Virus record (IMG/VR): IMGVR_UViG_3300032020_001000
Span: 19,862 to 83,861 of that record
Source: a virus
Direction: 5' to 3' (one strand)
Length of the DNA: 64,000 bases
The notes beneath the pieces were generated by a model that saw only the letters and a list, made by a program, of their open reading frames with translations, was not told the DNA's origin and did not search any database. Positions 56,985 through 64,000 of the stretch are shown here, one piece after another (the first letter of the stretch is position 1; each line of letters opens with the position of its first letter). The translations under genes were made by a program, and so were the position numbers.

Positions 56985-58838
56985 ATGGCACTAGCTTACG
57001 GCACATACGGGCAAGTCAAGGCCGCGACCAACCCAGTCACGTTGTCCTTCACCTGCCCCGCCAACACGCGGGTGCTGGTGGTAGGTCTTGCGGTCGGCAG
57101 CGTTACCGCCAGGGGTGGCGGGAACCCCACTTACAATGCCCTGCCGATGACGCAGGCCTATGCGCGCCAACAGGCGGCGACCGAGGTGGCGGCGGAGATG
57201 TGGTATATCATCAACCCGCCCACCGGCGCTGCCTACAACATCAGCGTGCCGAACAGCGGTGTACTCAGCGTCAGGATCATCGCCTCGGCCTACACCAGCA
57301 CGGTTGCGAGCAGTGCGGCCCTCGATGTTGCGAATGGCCAGGTGGGGACGGTTCTCAACCCATCTACCGCCGTTACGACCACCAAAAACGGGGATGCCAT
57401 CGTTGACATTATGGCGAACTCGCTAAACACCGTCGAGACTGGCCGTAACAATACCCTGTTGTATTGCCTTGACGAGGGCACGTGGAACTCCTCGGCGCAG
57501 TATGAACTCCAGGCAGCATATGGAACCACGACCTTCAGCCACACCATCGCTGCGGCGAACTGGGGTCATATCGTTGCTTCGTTCAAGGAAGTGACAATCT
57601 ACGATGAGACTAATCGCAGCCAGGCGCTGCTACTCACACAGGCGCGAACCGACCGCCAGACTTACAGAGAGGCAGCCCGCAGCCAGGTGGTCCTGCTGGC
57701 GCAGGCCCGCAGCGATTGGCAGGCCTACCGCGAGGTCAACCGCAGTCAGGTGGTATTGCTCGCCCAGGCGCGAACTGACCGACAGACTTACCAAGAAGCC
57801 AGTCGTGCGCAGACGCTCCTGCTGCTTCAGGGCCGCACAGACGGGATTATCTATGGCGAACTGAATCGCGCTCAGGTCATGCTCGTCGCGCAAGGGCTCG
57901 CGGATCGCCAAAGCTATGCTGAGGTCGCGCGGGGGCAGGCAATCCTTCTCGGTCAGGTTGTGACCGACAAGCAGGACTACCGAGAGACGGATCGTGGCCA
58001 AGCGCTGATGTTGGCTCACGGCCAGAGCGCGTGGCAGACCTACGCCGAAGTTGGTCGCGCCCAGGCGCTCGCGTTCCTTCAAGGCGAGGCGGATCGCCAG
58101 GCATACAGCGAACTTGCCCGCGGGCAAATCGTCAGACTTACGCAGGGAAGCGCCACCTTCCAAACCTACGCCGAGGTGAATCGGCCGCAGGGTCTCCTCA
58201 TCGTCCAGGGCGCGACCGATGAATATATTCCGCTGGCCGTAGTCTATGACGAGACCGGACTGGCCCAGGCGCTGCTCCTGGTGCAGGCTCGCACGGATAA
58301 GCAGAATTATCGCGAGGTCAATCGCAGCCAGCCATTGGACTTGTCGCACGGTGCCGGCGATTGGCAGTCCTACCACGAGTTGAATCGCGCATCCGTTCTG
58401 ATACTGGTACATGACCGTATGGATCGCCAAGTCTATGTTGACCGAGAGTGCGGTCAATCCCTGTTGCTCGCACACGGGCAGACGGATCGCCAGACGTACA
58501 GTGAACTCTTGCGCGAGCAGGTTGTGGTCCTGGTCCTCGGCGCAACCGATGAATACCTGCCGATAGGGGAATATGACGAGACCGGCCTGGTTCAGATGCT
58601 TTTGCTTCAGCATGGCGGAAGCGATCTCCAGCATTACAGCGAGGTTGACCTGTCGCAGATTCTCATGCTTCTGCATGGGGCTAGCGTTGTCTATCTGCGG
58701 GCCGCAGGCGCGCTTCCTATACTCATCGCCGCAGACCTGTCGCATGGCGCGCTATTCACTGCGGAACTGATCCCGTCCCCCCAACAACTAGACGGCCGGC
58801 TCTCCGAAGGCGCGCCCGAGGACGCCGAATTCGTTTGA
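56985..58838 (+). CDS. Tail protein with seventeen tandem 21-residue repeats
   Basis: A 617-residue protein. Residues 1-205 form a beta-rich domain (CPANTRVLVVGLAVGSV, TYNALPMTQAYAR). From residue 206 (nt 57600) a repeat of 21 residues recurs about 17 times with pattern Y-x-E-x-x-R-x-Q-x-(hydrophobic)4-x-Q-(G/A)-x-x-D-x-Q-x; repeats 10, 15 and 17 have short insertions. A non-repetitive tail closes it. The regular strand-turn pattern suggests a solenoid or fibre shaft. No family recognised. Confidence 0.72.
   Translation: MALAYGTYGQVKAATNPVTLSFTCPANTRVLVVGLAVGSVTARGGGNPTYNALPMTQAYARQQAATEVAAEMWYIINPPTGAAYNISVPNSGVLSVRIIASAYTSTVASSAALDVANGQVGTVLNPSTAVTTTKNGDAIVDIMANSLNTVETGRNNTLLYCLDEGTWNSSAQYELQAAYGTTTFSHTIAAANWGHIVASFKEVTIYDETNRSQALLLTQARTDRQTYREAARSQVVLLAQARSDWQAYREVNRSQVVLLAQARTDRQTYQEASRAQTLLLLQGRTDGIIYGELNRAQVMLVAQGLADRQSYAEVARGQAILLGQVVTDKQDYRETDRGQALMLAHGQSAWQTYAEVGRAQALAFLQGEADRQAYSELARGQIVRLTQGSATFQTYAEVNRPQGLLIVQGATDEYIPLAVVYDETGLAQALLLVQARTDKQNYREVNRSQPLDLSHGAGDWQSYHELNRASVLILVHDRMDRQVYVDRECGQSLLLAHGQTDRQTYSELLREQVVVLVLGATDEYLPIGEYDETGLVQMLLLQHGGSDLQHYSEVDLSQILMLLHGASVVYLRAAGALPILIAADLSHGALFTAELIPSPQQLDGRLSEGAPEDAEFV
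57600..58713 (+). repeat. 63-bp tandem repeat region (about 17 units)
   Basis: DNA encoding the 21-residue repeats. Copies 1-3 are most alike (CGCAGCCAGG, GCGAACCGACCGCCAG and similar), later copies diverge, suggesting older expansion. Unequal exchange could change the shaft length. Confidence 0.8.
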
Positions 58839-58865
58839 TAGGATTGATCTCATAGGATTGATCTC
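58838..58865 (+). repeat. 14-bp perfect tandem duplication before a start codon
   Basis: ATAGGATTGATCTC occurs twice without a gap, overlapping the previous stop codon region and ending at ATG 58866. Each copy holds a weak AGGA ribosome site. Confidence 0.9.
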
Positions 58866-59174
58866 ATGGCAAACATCCTCTACGTCGGAGATTATGGGTT
58901 TCCGATACCGGGGCCGGCCCGACTGATCCTGGACGATGCGCCATATGACCCCGCCGGCGATTCCGTGACCTTCATCTATCACAAGCCCGACCGTAGCATG
59001 GTCTCGGTTACTCCGGCGATTGAGGGCACGATTGCGAGTTATGCGCCCGAGGAAGGGTTTATAAATCAAGCTGGCCCGTGGAAACTACGCATCGTCGTCA
59101 TCACGCCACCCGATCCTCCGCTGCCAGTCCGACGATGCATGGCTCTAATCCGATTCAGGGTGCTCGCGGGATGA
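58866..59174 (+). CDS. Small beta-rich tail/baseplate protein
   Basis: A 102-residue protein with an Ig-like strand pattern (DAPYDPAGDSVTFIYHKPD, APEEGFINQAGPWKLRIVVI), reminiscent of BppU N-terminal or related baseplate domains that end in a strand after a Gly-x-Trp. Assignment is by composition and position. Confidence 0.6.
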   Translation: MANILYVGDYGFPIPGPARLILDDAPYDPAGDSVTFIYHKPDRSMVSVTPAIEGTIASYAPEEGFINQAGPWKLRIVVITPPDPPLPVRRCMALIRFRVLAG

Positions 59175-59198
59175 TTCACCACTGCAAGGAACAGCTAC

Positions 59199-59558
59199 AT
59201 GGCTAACATGGTTCTCGGCTCCTATACCTTTGAGCTCGACCCGGCGCGGGTGACCGGGCTTGATGCGGATTCGCTGCTCAAGTCCAAGGTCACGGCGGCG
59301 CTGGATACGCTCACCGCGCAGGTGCTCTTCCAATGGGCGGGGGTGGCCGCCGGCCAGGAGATCGTGTTGGAGTGGGAACGCATGGACACGGCGATGTGGG
59401 AGGAGCTCCAGGCGATGGCCGAAGCGGTGAATACCTACACCTTTGACCCGCAGATCGGCGGGCCGAACTTCACCGTCGCCGTAATATTCCTGGAGGCGCA
59501 GGGCCGCGACCCCGGCGGCATGTCGCGGGTACGGCTGACGCTGAATGTGAGGGCATGA
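59199..59558 (+). CDS. Small tail protein near the hub
   Basis: A 119-residue protein, beta-rich with a middle helix (AMWEELQAMAEAV). It precedes the tail-hub gene and ends four bases into a GTG start. It may connect tube and hub; no family recognised. Confidence 0.6.
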   Translation: MANMVLGSYTFELDPARVTGLDADSLLKSKVTAALDTLTAQVLFQWAGVAAGQEIVLEWERMDTAMWEELQAMAEAVNTYTFDPQIGGPNFTVAVIFLEAQGRDPGGMSRVRLTLNVRA

Positions 59559-61061
59559 GTGCCTCGTAACCTTCCCCAGAACTACCTCGATACGCTGGCG
59601 GCGACCTCGCTGGAGAGGTGGCCGAGCTGCAAGGTGGAGGTCTACTTCGGCGGCGACTGGCAGGACATCAGCGCCTTCGTCGCCGGCGTGTCCGTGACGC
59701 ACACGATGGAGCAGCGCGGCGGGGAGGCGCGGGTGCGCGTTGCCGACCCCAACCTCGACTACCAGCGGTTCCTGGGCGATGTTGACTTCTGGAGCGCGGG
59801 CAGCGCGGACTCGCCGCTGCGCGAGGGGCACCGGATTCGCATCTCCATCACCAACGCGCCAGCATCACTCATCCAGGTCTTCCAGGGCTACATCCGCGAG
59901 ACCTCGGAGACCATCGAGCGCGGCGCGGCGCGCGTCATCGAGCTTGGCTGCGTTGACGCCGGCTGGAAGGCCTACGAGCAGGAGATCACGATGGGAGCGC
60001 GGGTCTATACAGACCCCGCCTACGGCGACGCGGTGACCCGTCAGGTCAACACCATCATCCGCGCAATCCTCAAGCACCCCAACGTGGGCTTCGCCGACGA
60101 GGACATCATCCTCGTAGACGATGGCGCCTACGCCCTGCTGGAGTGGAAGCCGAGCACCTTCACGCCGACGCAGGCCATCGGCAACCTGTTGGACTGCATC
60201 GGCGCGCGGCTGCGCTTCGACCATGCGGGCAAGGCGGTCTCCTGCCTATGGAATCCAGTGGGCGCTCCCGCCTGGACATACGGCAGCCTGAGCGAGCAGA
60301 ACCTCATCGCGTCGTTCGAGATCCGCTCGCGGCCGCCGCGCGAGCTGGCAAACAGGGTGACGGCCATAGGGCGCAAGTGGGGTACCGGCGCGGACGTGAT
60401 CGAGGAGGTATGCATCGGAACCTTCATGTGCCAATATCAGGGATGGGACTACGGGCCGCGAGAGCGCAACCTCTACCTGTTTGCCCCAAAAGACAACCGC
60501 CTACCGGATGACTACATCGAATTGTATACGGACGTGCGTTGCGAACAGGTAGGCGGGCATGTAGAGGATTCCACTGGCGCCTATTACATCGGGGTCTATG
60601 GCGGCATGCCTCCGCCCCGAGCCGGTCTCGTACATATCGGCTGGCAGGGTCAATGTTATTACCCCGAGGACTATGTGGATGTCAGGGCTTGGGGCAAACC
60701 GATACAGCCAACTGCGGGTGCCTTTACCGCGACCAAGACCGTCTCACAGCTCTCCGCGCACGGCTATATCGGCGAGGTCACCGTCGAGAACGACCTGTTC
60801 AAGGACAACGCCGCCTGCGAGGCCGCCGCGACGCGCGCCGCGACGTGGCTCATGAACGAGATGTTCCCTTGCTCGCTGACCGTGCCGTGCAATTTGTGCC
60901 ACGAGCCGGGCGACAAGATTCGGGTGTACCTGCCGAAGGGCAGCACCGCCGACGACTACGTGGACTTCATCCTGGTAACGCACCGCATCGAGTACGAGCG
61001 CGGCAAGCCCAATGTCTCGGTGCTGGAACTGGTGCCCGACTTCGCGCCGACGATAACCTGA
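59559..61061 (+). CDS. Tail hub / baseplate protein
   Basis: GTG 59559 starts a 500-residue protein directly after the previous stop. It begins with a beta-rich domain containing FVAGVSVTHTMEQRGGEARV and LREGHRIRISI, VFQGYIRETSET, then later domains and a final FILVTHRIEYERGKPNVSVLELVP, a layout like gp27/gpD-type hub proteins. It would form the trimeric or hexameric ring at the tail tip. Confidence 0.72.
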   Translation: MPRNLPQNYLDTLAATSLERWPSCKVEVYFGGDWQDISAFVAGVSVTHTMEQRGGEARVRVADPNLDYQRFLGDVDFWSAGSADSPLREGHRIRISITNAPASLIQVFQGYIRETSETIERGAARVIELGCVDAGWKAYEQEITMGARVYTDPAYGDAVTRQVNTIIRAILKHPNVGFADEDIILVDDGAYALLEWKPSTFTPTQAIGNLLDCIGARLRFDHAGKAVSCLWNPVGAPAWTYGSLSEQNLIASFEIRSRPPRELANRVTAIGRKWGTGADVIEEVCIGTFMCQYQGWDYGPRERNLYLFAPKDNRLPDDYIELYTDVRCEQVGGHVEDSTGAYYIGVYGGMPPPRAGLVHIGWQGQCYYPEDYVDVRAWGKPIQPTAGAFTATKTVSQLSAHGYIGEVTVENDLFKDNAACEAAATRAATWLMNEMFPCSLTVPCNLCHEPGDKIRVYLPKGSTADDYVDFILVTHRIEYERGKPNVSVLELVPDFAPTIT

Positions 61062-61062
61062 A

Positions 61063-63726
61063 ATGCTACCTTCCCGCGATGACTTCTGGATAGAGCGTGT
61101 CCGCCGCGAGCGGCAATACCACCGCTCCACCTTCGCGGCCGTCGTGACGCTCATCCACGACGACGGCACGGTGGATGTGCGCATGGTGGCGAGTGGCGGC
61201 GCCGCGTTCTACCGCGTACCAATTTTGGGCCAACTGACGGTGAGCGTTGGCAGCATCGTGACCGTGCAGCGCATCGGCGACTATCGCGGCAACAACTACC
61301 AGGTAACCGGCCATCTGGCCTCTAGCGCGCCGCCAGGCGGTGGATATGACCCCACCATTCCTGCCGCAACAAGCGAGGAGGTCGTCGCGGCGCGGGACTC
61401 CGAGGTATATGGCGCGCACGACACCCTCGACGAGCGCCTCGAGGCCGGAGATGATGCCGGCCTGGGCGACGGCAAGGTGAAGGCGGTGCACCTGGCGCCG
61501 GGAACCTTCCCGCGCGTCCACGACCCGCGCAGCCTGGTGCCGGACGGCGCCTTCGAGGTTGTGCAGGACGCCGCGCTGGCCTGGTGGATGGGATCTTATG
61601 GTCCCGCCACCATCGCCCGCGTCGCTGGCGATGGGACGGCCGGCGGGGCCTGCCTGGAGTTCTCGGCGCGCACGGAGGCCAATACCGCGGCCGGTATCTA
61701 TGTGCGATTCCGGACGCACAGCACCAACGCCGCCCTCGCCCCGCTTGATGAGGGAGGGATATTCGCGGTTGGGATAAGTGCCAAGCGCGTGGGGGCGGCG
61801 GATGGCAACGTCATCGGCCTGGTCATCGAGTGCTACGACCGCGATCTCGCACTCCTGGGCACCCTTACGCCGATAACTTTCGCCCCGCCAACCGACGCGT
61901 GGCTGAGGCAGGCCCCCATATTCATCGGGCCCGATCAGGATTACACCTGGCCAGCCGGCACGCGTTATATCCGCGTGCAAGTGCGTGACACCTCTAGCGG
62001 CATGGGCGCAGTCAACCGCGTGGACATGGTGGTGGTGCGGCGGGGGATACAGATCGCCGACATCGCCGACTTCGAGGGCGGCGGGGGCGACCATGCTGCG
62101 CTGAGCAACCTCGATTTCCCCTCCGCCGGGCACACCGGCAACCTGGGGATCACTAAGGCCGACCCGGAAGTGCGGCTCACCGACACCGGCGATTCCGAAT
62201 ACACGCGCGTCACCCGCGCCGACACCGACGCCCTCGCGGCGCGCTACAACCGCGTCTATAAGCCGGGGGCGGCGGGGTACGCGATAGACCTCGACGGCGC
62301 GCAGGACTACATCACTCTCGGCACGGATGCCGCCTTCAATCTCACCGGCGACCACAGCATCGAGATGTGGGTGAAAACGTCGTCGGCGGCCAGAAGGGGG
62401 CTTTTTCATAGGCTTGAAAACGGCGGGGCATATCCGGGTTATAACTTCGAGTTGGGCGGTTTTGCCGGCGCGGCGGGCCAGTTGGCCTACTACAATGGCA
62501 ACACGGGCTGGAAGTACGGCACTTCTACCAACGTCATCAACAACGGCAGTTGGCACCATATCGTGATCGTGGTTGACGCCGATGTGGGCGGCACGTTCTA
62601 CAAGGATGGAGTGGCCGATGGCGACTGGGCTGACACCACTTCGGGGCCTCCCAGCGCCGGTGCAATCGCTGCTGAAATCGGCAGGTCTTATGCGGGCGGC
62701 AACTTCTTCCTCGGCGCGTTGGACGAAGTGCGCGTTTACAGCAAGGCACTGAGCGCAGGCGAGGTCACGGCGCACTACAACGCTGGCGCGGGGCAGTACG
62801 GTGCGCCAGAAGCGAACCTGGTGGCTGGCTGGCACCTCGACGAGGGCAGCGGCGTCACGGTCGCGGACTACAGCGGCAACGCCCACACGGGGACGCTGAA
62901 GCCGACCGGCAACGAGCCGGGCTTCGTCGCGGGCAAGTTCAATATCCCCGGCGGGGAAACCGAAGTCACCGTCTGGCAGTCGCAGGACGGCGTTGACCCA
63001 AACGAGAAGGGGATTCAGCGTTTCGGTGATCCAGACGGCAGGACGGAGCTTAGGGGCGTGCTCGAAATACAGCAGCGGCTGACGCCTGCGAACCCCGCTA
63101 GCGGCAAGCGGCGGCTGTTTGTGGACAGCGCGGACGGCAAGCTCAGGGTGCTGACCTCCTCCGGCAAGAATATCAGCCTCGAAGAGCGTGCGGGCTTCCG
63201 CGTCATAGACGCCAAGAACCTGCTGCCGGACGGCGCTTTCGAGGTAGACGATGATGCCGACGGCGTGCCCGACTGGTGGACTTGGCCCGCTTCGAGCGGC
63301 GGTACGCGGACACTCATCACAACTGATAGCGTATCCGGCCGGCAGTGCGTGCAGTTCGACCGCACCGTAGCCAGTGTGGGGATTGATATGTACGCACAGG
63401 CGAACCGCGGCCTCGTTGATGGCAGGTACATCCCGATCAACCGGGCGTTCACCTACTCGGTCGCCATCTGGATGAGAGCCGTCTGGGCGCAAGCGCAAAA
63501 TGTAATCCAGGTCTGGGTCTATCAGGCTGACCGCAGCGGCGGGTACCTGACGGCCACTATGGTCATAAACATCACGCCCGATGTCGACTGGGTACAACAG
63601 GTCGCCACCATCGGCCCTGCGGCCTGGCACGCCGACGCCGTGTATGCCTATATCCTGGTGCGGGACGCAAGCACCAGCGTGGCCGCGGTGACCCGCGTAG
63701 ACTGCGTGCGGTTCTGGCTGCCGTGA
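61063..63726 (+). CDS. Tail tip / receptor-binding protein with LamG-like domain
   Basis: An 887-residue protein. Residues 20-90 are an OB-fold-like start (STFAAVVTLIHDDGTVDVRM, VGSIVTVQRIG). Two related carbohydrate-binding-like domains begin with RSLVPDGAFEV (about 156) and KNLLPDGAFEV (about 722). Between them is a LamG-like jelly roll (DYITLGTDAAFNLTGDHSIE, NGSWHHIVIVV, LGALDEVRVYSKALS), followed, rather than preceded, by the usual VAGWHLDEGSGVTVADYSGN segment. Such domains bind surface glycans, so this is the best receptor-binding candidate in the window. Confidence 0.72.
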   Translation: MLPSRDDFWIERVRRERQYHRSTFAAVVTLIHDDGTVDVRMVASGGAAFYRVPILGQLTVSVGSIVTVQRIGDYRGNNYQVTGHLASSAPPGGGYDPTIPAATSEEVVAARDSEVYGAHDTLDERLEAGDDAGLGDGKVKAVHLAPGTFPRVHDPRSLVPDGAFEVVQDAALAWWMGSYGPATIARVAGDGTAGGACLEFSARTEANTAAGIYVRFRTHSTNAALAPLDEGGIFAVGISAKRVGAADGNVIGLVIECYDRDLALLGTLTPITFAPPTDAWLRQAPIFIGPDQDYTWPAGTRYIRVQVRDTSSGMGAVNRVDMVVVRRGIQIADIADFEGGGGDHAALSNLDFPSAGHTGNLGITKADPEVRLTDTGDSEYTRVTRADTDALAARYNRVYKPGAAGYAIDLDGAQDYITLGTDAAFNLTGDHSIEMWVKTSSAARRGLFHRLENGGAYPGYNFELGGFAGAAGQLAYYNGNTGWKYGTSTNVINNGSWHHIVIVVDADVGGTFYKDGVADGDWADTTSGPPSAGAIAAEIGRSYAGGNFFLGALDEVRVYSKALSAGEVTAHYNAGAGQYGAPEANLVAGWHLDEGSGVTVADYSGNAHTGTLKPTGNEPGFVAGKFNIPGGETEVTVWQSQDGVDPNEKGIQRFGDPDGRTELRGVLEIQQRLTPANPASGKRRLFVDSADGKLRVLTSSGKNISLEERAGFRVIDAKNLLPDGAFEVDDDADGVPDWWTWPASSGGTRTLITTDSVSGRQCVQFDRTVASVGIDMYAQANRGLVDGRYIPINRAFTYSVAIWMRAVWAQAQNVIQVWVYQADRSGGYLTATMVINITPDVDWVQQVATIGPAAWHADAVYAYILVRDASTSVAAVTRVDCVRFWLP

Positions 63727-63765
63727 GATAGGGAGTAGGAAGTAGGGAGCAGGGAGTAGGGAGGA
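63726..63765 (+). repeat. GGGAGTA short tandem repeat
   Basis: Five irregular copies of a heptamer near AGGGAGTAG or AGGGAGCAG run through the space between two genes and supply the ribosome site of the next one. Similar heptamer repeats occur in diverse bacterial genomes. Confidence 0.8.
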
Positions 63766-63772
63766 ATCATAC

Positions 63773-64000
63773 ATGGCTCTGACCGAGCAGGAAAAGCAGG
63801 CGCTCTACAGCCGGTTCAGCCGTCTGACCGGCCTTGACATCGCATACATTCTGGTCGAGGCCAACGAGGCGGGGCTGATTGACGATGCCCGTGTGCGCGG
63901 GTTCGCGCAGCGGGTGTGGCGGGCTTTCTGCAATCAGCGCAAGGCGATCATCGCCGCGCAGATAGCGGAGTTGCAAGCGGAGAAGGACACGCTAGAATGA
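63773..64000 (+). CDS. Small helical hypothetical protein
   Basis: A 75-residue protein that ends exactly at the last base of the window. Helical, with ALYSRFSRLTGLDIAYILVE and a coiled-coil end. No family recognised. It is complete. Confidence 0.6.
   Translation: MALTEQEKQALYSRFSRLTGLDIAYILVEANEAGLIDDARVRGFAQRVWRAFCNQRKAIIAAQIAELQAEKDTLE

Noticed and set aside
61066-63774. 902-codon minus-strand open frame opposite the tail tip gene
   Set aside because: It is in register with the + strand codons, as expected in GC-rich DNA where the complement rarely makes stops. The + frame has clear domains; the minus frame has none.

Overview
The window is a GC-rich, densely packed stretch of a tailed bacteriophage (Caudoviricetes) genome. 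Nearly all genes lie on the + strand and most overlap by ATGA or GTGA. A long tape measure, tail-tube genes, a G/GT-type frameshifted chaperone pair and no visible contractile sheath point to siphovirus morphology. No integrase, lysis gene or tRNA was seen, so this is probably not the whole genome and lifestyle cannot be judged. The host is unknown; two exported proteins (30990-32318), one resembling an outer-membrane barrel, hint weakly at a diderm host.

Layout. 1-6 kb: SbcD/SbcC-like recombination pair with small genes. 6-8 kb: replication initiator-like gene carrying iteron-like repeats, then a DnaC-like loader. 8-10.5 kb: many small zinc-knuckle and hypothetical genes. 10.5-12.6 kb: a compact TnpB/Cas12-like RuvC nuclease followed at once by a three-repeat CRISPR mini-array, the strongest candidate for an undescribed system. 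12.6-21.3 kb: small coiled-coil genes, a spore-photoproduct-lyase-like radical SAM protein, ParB-like protein, HerA-like ATPase with an adjacent PD-(D/E)XK nuclease, a LexA-like DNA-binding protein and a RuvC-like resolvase. 21.3-30.7 kb: ATP-grasp protein, D12-class adenine methyltransferase, DHH phosphoesterase, an HD-like DUF5662 protein, another ParB-like protein and many small genes. 31-32.3 kb: two exported proteins. 32.4-64 kb: ParB-methyltransferase fusion, terminase, portal, MuF-type head protein, scaffold, capsid, connector and tail genes, tape measure, tail hub and receptor-binding candidates.

The most unusual locus after the CRISPR unit is the MuF gene (38896-42717). It contains an intein whose middle is overlapped on the opposite strand by a Vsr-like homing endonuclease gene with its own promoter, and its C-terminal half carries two HExxH metallopeptidase-like domains.

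Non-coding structure is also rich. A 99-nt GC-clamped element occurs twice (5159, 13108), with a looser relative at 24624. Two promoter-to-terminator units (36437-36551 and 43071-43232) share a conserved core that can pair alternatively with the 5' arm of the terminator, flanking the portal/MuF block. A roughly 70-bp degenerate repeat array precedes the resolvase gene. How the parts fit: SbcCD, initiator, loader and resolvase would serve replication and recombination; the methyltransferases DNA protection; the CRISPR unit competition with other elements; and the right half virion assembly.
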